From Saprospiraceae bacterium (GTDB lineage: Bacteria; Bacteroidota; Bacteroidia; Chitinophagales; Saprospiraceae): 64,000 nucleotides of DNA. The notes under the pieces were generated by a model. The model was not told where the DNA came from. It worked only from the letters and a program-made list of their open reading frames with translations, and did not search any database. The position numbers and the translations under genes were made by a program. Shown here piece by piece: positions 63,726 through 64,000 of this stretch. Numbering within the stretch: position 1 is the first letter of the stretch; every line of letters begins with the position of its first letter. The DNA lies in assembly GCA_022841345.1 (NCBI GenBank), contig JALHRR010000018.1, positions 28,040 through 92,039 of the forward strand. The letters are read 5' to 3'.

Positions 63726-64000
63726 ACTAAGCAGGTTGGGAATTAGGATTCAAATAAGTACTGTCAAATATAAGCATCCAAAAAGGAGTATTCCAACATT
63801 GAAGTTGCTACAATCCCGCCTTAGAGAATAATCCGTAAAAAATGGTTTTGACTGTAGCGGCCATGACTGGTACTGTGTGAGCATTAGGTGAGACTAAGCA
63901 GATGTAGAGATGACCTGGAAGGAATAATCAGGAACAACAAATGCAACTGCGAGTTTACCAGGCATAGCGAAAGGAAAACGCATTTTTAGGATTAGGCTCT
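63726..64000. other. unassigned sequence at the window edge
   Basis: No ORF of useful length in any frame and no known RNA recognised. Base composition is more balanced than the surrounding AT-rich gaps. It may hold the end of an outside gene or a non-coding RNA. Confidence 0.3.

Noticed and set aside
63726..64000. tmRNA-like wording (AGACTAAGCAGATGTAGAGA)
   Set aside because: No T-arm/GGTTCAA, no tag reading frame ending in ALAA and no acceptor pairing were found, so it was not called as ssrA.

Overview
The window looks like a Bacteroidota chromosome fragment, most likely from the Saprospiria/Chitinophagia side; this is inferred from gene content. Seen directly: many TAnnTTTG promoter elements (the Bacteroidota -7 box) ahead of genes, little Shine-Dalgarno sequence, three TonB-dependent receptors with carboxypeptidase-like N-terminal domains, a giant secreted protein with a type IX secretion (T9SS) tail, a HYC_CC_PP metal protein, and a PcrB/GGGP synthase. 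Several genes appear to start with TTG. Most is ordinary chromosome, but the intergenic DNA is unusually rich in dispersed, hairpin-bearing repeats.

Layout. 1-3.3 kb: 5' part of a TMTC-like membrane glycosyltransferase, a DUF2177-DUF1295 membrane pair, an AraC-type regulator. 3.4-6.1 kb: tRNA-Leu, then a response regulator with a CHASE3/PAS histidine kinase. 6.5-10.1 kb (minus): nucleotide-sugar genes rfbB and ugd plus a GT4 glycosyltransferase. 10.2-17.5 kb: nadB, recX, a YihX-like HAD phosphatase, tRNA(CAT), trhO, a DUF4153 membrane protein. 17.6-25.4 kb: WG-repeat lipoprotein, then a metal-handling group (HMA protein, beta-barrel, HYC_CC_PP, small membrane-anchored protein, heme-type TonB receptor). 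26.1-28.8 kb: FecA-like TonB receptor between long direct repeats. 29.3-32.9 kb: rnhB, OmpA-family protein, ALDH7-type dehydrogenase. 33.9-46.3 kb: one 4,117-residue T9SS cargo with an SBBP propeller, about 13 PKD/Ig-like units and Cys-rich repeats. 46.8-51.5 kb: pterin dehydratase, a nonsense-broken four-helix-bundle gene, and a TonB receptor divergent from a DtxR-type regulator over a shared operator-like palindrome. 51.5-61.7 kb is accessory: HicBA and YefM-YoeB toxin-antitoxin pairs, an orphan antitoxin-like gene, short lipoproteins, a flippase, and a run of exported proteins, four of which look DUF6624-related. 61.9-63.6 kb: rsgA and a pcrB gene with an apparent frameshift in an A-run.

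The least explained signal is the intergenic structure. At least three repeat families form hairpins whose two arms change together between copies (6.35/46.65 kb; 12.0/33.2 kb; 25.5/28.9 kb). One of them is modular: unrelated stem-loops are strung together by a conserved GGTGACRTC-like linker (15.2, 25.4, 28.9 and 61.7 kb). Four 15-bp iterons spaced exactly 23 bp apart precede the orphan antitoxin-like gene. No CRISPR array, intact transposase or rRNA was seen.
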